A stretch of DNA of 64,000 nucleotides from Leyella lascolaii (lineage in GTDB: Bacteria > Bacteroidota > Bacteroidia > Bacteroidales > Bacteroidaceae): the NCBI RefSeq assembly GCF_900079775.1, contig NZ_LT556050.1, positions 64,534-128,533 of the forward strand. Direction: 5' to 3'. Below the pieces are notes generated by a model. That model did no database searches. It saw nothing but the letters and a program-made list of their open reading frames with translations, and had not been told where the DNA came from. Made by a program: the position numbers and the translations under genes. Positions 63,271 through 64,000 of this stretch are shown here, piece by piece; positions within the stretch are counted from its first letter, which is position 1; each line of letters starts with the position of its first letter.

Positions 63271-64000
63271 GCGGTCTGATGACCGGTTCGGGGTAAATCC
63301 GAATATGCCATCAGACTTCCATTCTTATTTCGTGCTGCTGTCAGCCGGATTGTATTCTGATTTATCGAAGATGTAGCGGGCTACATCGAGAAAAAGCAGA
63401 AGACAAGACGACGGCGGCAGTGCGGAAGAAGGATGAAGAGCTGACAATATACCTTAAATGTAAAATCTGCGGTCTTATGACCTATTCGGGGTAAATCCGA
63501 ATAGGTCATCAGACTTCCATTCTTATTTCGTGCTGATGTCAGTCGGATTGGATTCTGATTTATCGAAGATGTAGCGGGCTACATCGAGAAAAAGCGGAAG
63601 ACAAGACGACGACGGCAGTGCGGAAGAAGGATGAAGAGCTGACAATATACCTAAAATGTAAAATCTGCGGTCTTATGACCTATTCGGGGTAAATCCGAAT
63701 AGGTCATCAGACTTCCATTCTTATTTCGTGCTGATGTCAGCCGGATTGTATTCTGATTTATCGAAGATGTAGCGGGCTACATCGAGAAAAAGCGGAAGAC
63801 AAGACGACGACGGCAGTGCGGAAGAAGGATGAAGAGCTGACAATATACCTTAAATGTAAAATCAGCGGTCTGATGACCTATTCGGATTAAACCCGAATAA
63901 GTCATCAGACTTCCATTCTTATTTCGTGCTGCTGTCAGCCGGATTGTATTCTGATTTATCGAAGATGTAGCGGGCTACATCGAGAAAAAGCAGAAGACAA
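63271..64000. repeat. Tandem array of 198-bp long-hairpin elements, running off the window
   Basis: Units begin at 63271, 63469, 63667 and 63865, each exactly 198 bp apart; the fourth is cut by the window end. Each unit contains a junction hairpin of two abutting terminal repeats (ATGACCTATTCGG and CCGAATAGGTCAT, perfect in units two and three), long imperfect arms (CTTCCATTCTTATTTCGTG against GTGCGGAAGAAGGATGAAG) and the apex GATGTAGCGGGCTACATC (first at 63370-63387). Units are about 95% identical. There is no open frame. Confidence 0.92.

Noticed and set aside
63271..64000. Retron msr-msd RNA
   Set aside because: The long hairpin and flanking inverted repeats recall a retron RNA, but no reverse transcriptase is in the window and several near-identical copies stand in tandem. 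It cannot be supported here, though sequence beyond the edge was not visible.

Overview
The window is core chromosome of a Bacteroidales bacterium, most likely a member of the Prevotellaceae. This rests on the many promoters of the Bacteroidetes type (TTTG, 19-20 bp, TAnnTTTG), on the scarcity of Shine-Dalgarno sequences, and on lineage-typical genes: a PorQ-like type IX secretion protein, a lipidated TamA (TamL) with TamB, a DUF2723 membrane glycosyltransferase-like protein, a DUF1573 protein, an S9 dipeptidyl peptidase and a hisG-hisD-hisC operon. I see no prophage, transposase, CRISPR array or reverse transcriptase. The genus is an inference.

Layout, left to right. 0-8.6 kb: the end of rho, a uvrA-like gene with a degenerate first zinc module, a YycJ/WalJ-type metallo-beta-lactamase-fold protein, a small lipoprotein, a TPR protein and an orphan periplasmic-binding-like lipoprotein. 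8.6-14.6 kb: radA-queC, pgk, a small membrane protein and rpsF-rpsR-rplI. 14.8-18 kb: hisG-hisD-hisC on the minus strand without hisB. 18-24 kb: an MltF-like lytic transglycosylase, a LemA protein with a large partner that looks DUF3137-like, and pabB-pabC. 24-38 kb is almost entirely minus strand: a DUF2723 protein with a polysaccharide deacetylase, then a long co-oriented run (RlmL-type methyltransferase, dipeptidyl peptidase, purD, two membrane proteins, a metal-binding ABC lipoprotein and its ATPase, but no permease), then cysE. 38-52 kb: a PiT phosphate transporter preceded by 11-bp phased repeats that resemble a Pho box, a sugar nucleotidyltransferase, tamB-tamL, a pseudouridine synthase and a tetR-fabG pair. 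52-64 kb: initiator tRNA, porQ-cmk, a DUF1573 gene coupled to ispH, a 1,843-residue alpha-2-macroglobulin-family protein that has lost the thioester motif, and a repeat-rich end.

The least ordinary content lies between the genes. Three unrelated repeat families recur. First, elements of about 200 bp have terminal inverted repeats and fold into one long hairpin capped by GTAGCGGGCTAC. One diverged copy lies between cmk and ispH, and a 198-bp head-to-tail array of at least 3.7 copies runs off the right edge. The two subfamilies differ in sequence but keep the fold, with compensatory changes and G-U-tolerant pairing. Second, a 66-bp unit carries a TATCTTTG promoter box; intact copies lie before porQ and decayed ones before the small lipoprotein. 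Third, arrays of degenerate 22-bp palindromic units of the type GGAAAAGGCTTTTCCGC sit in four long intergenic regions. A 24-bp G-rich tandem repeat adds a fourth kind. The long-hairpin elements are the best candidate here for something undescribed.
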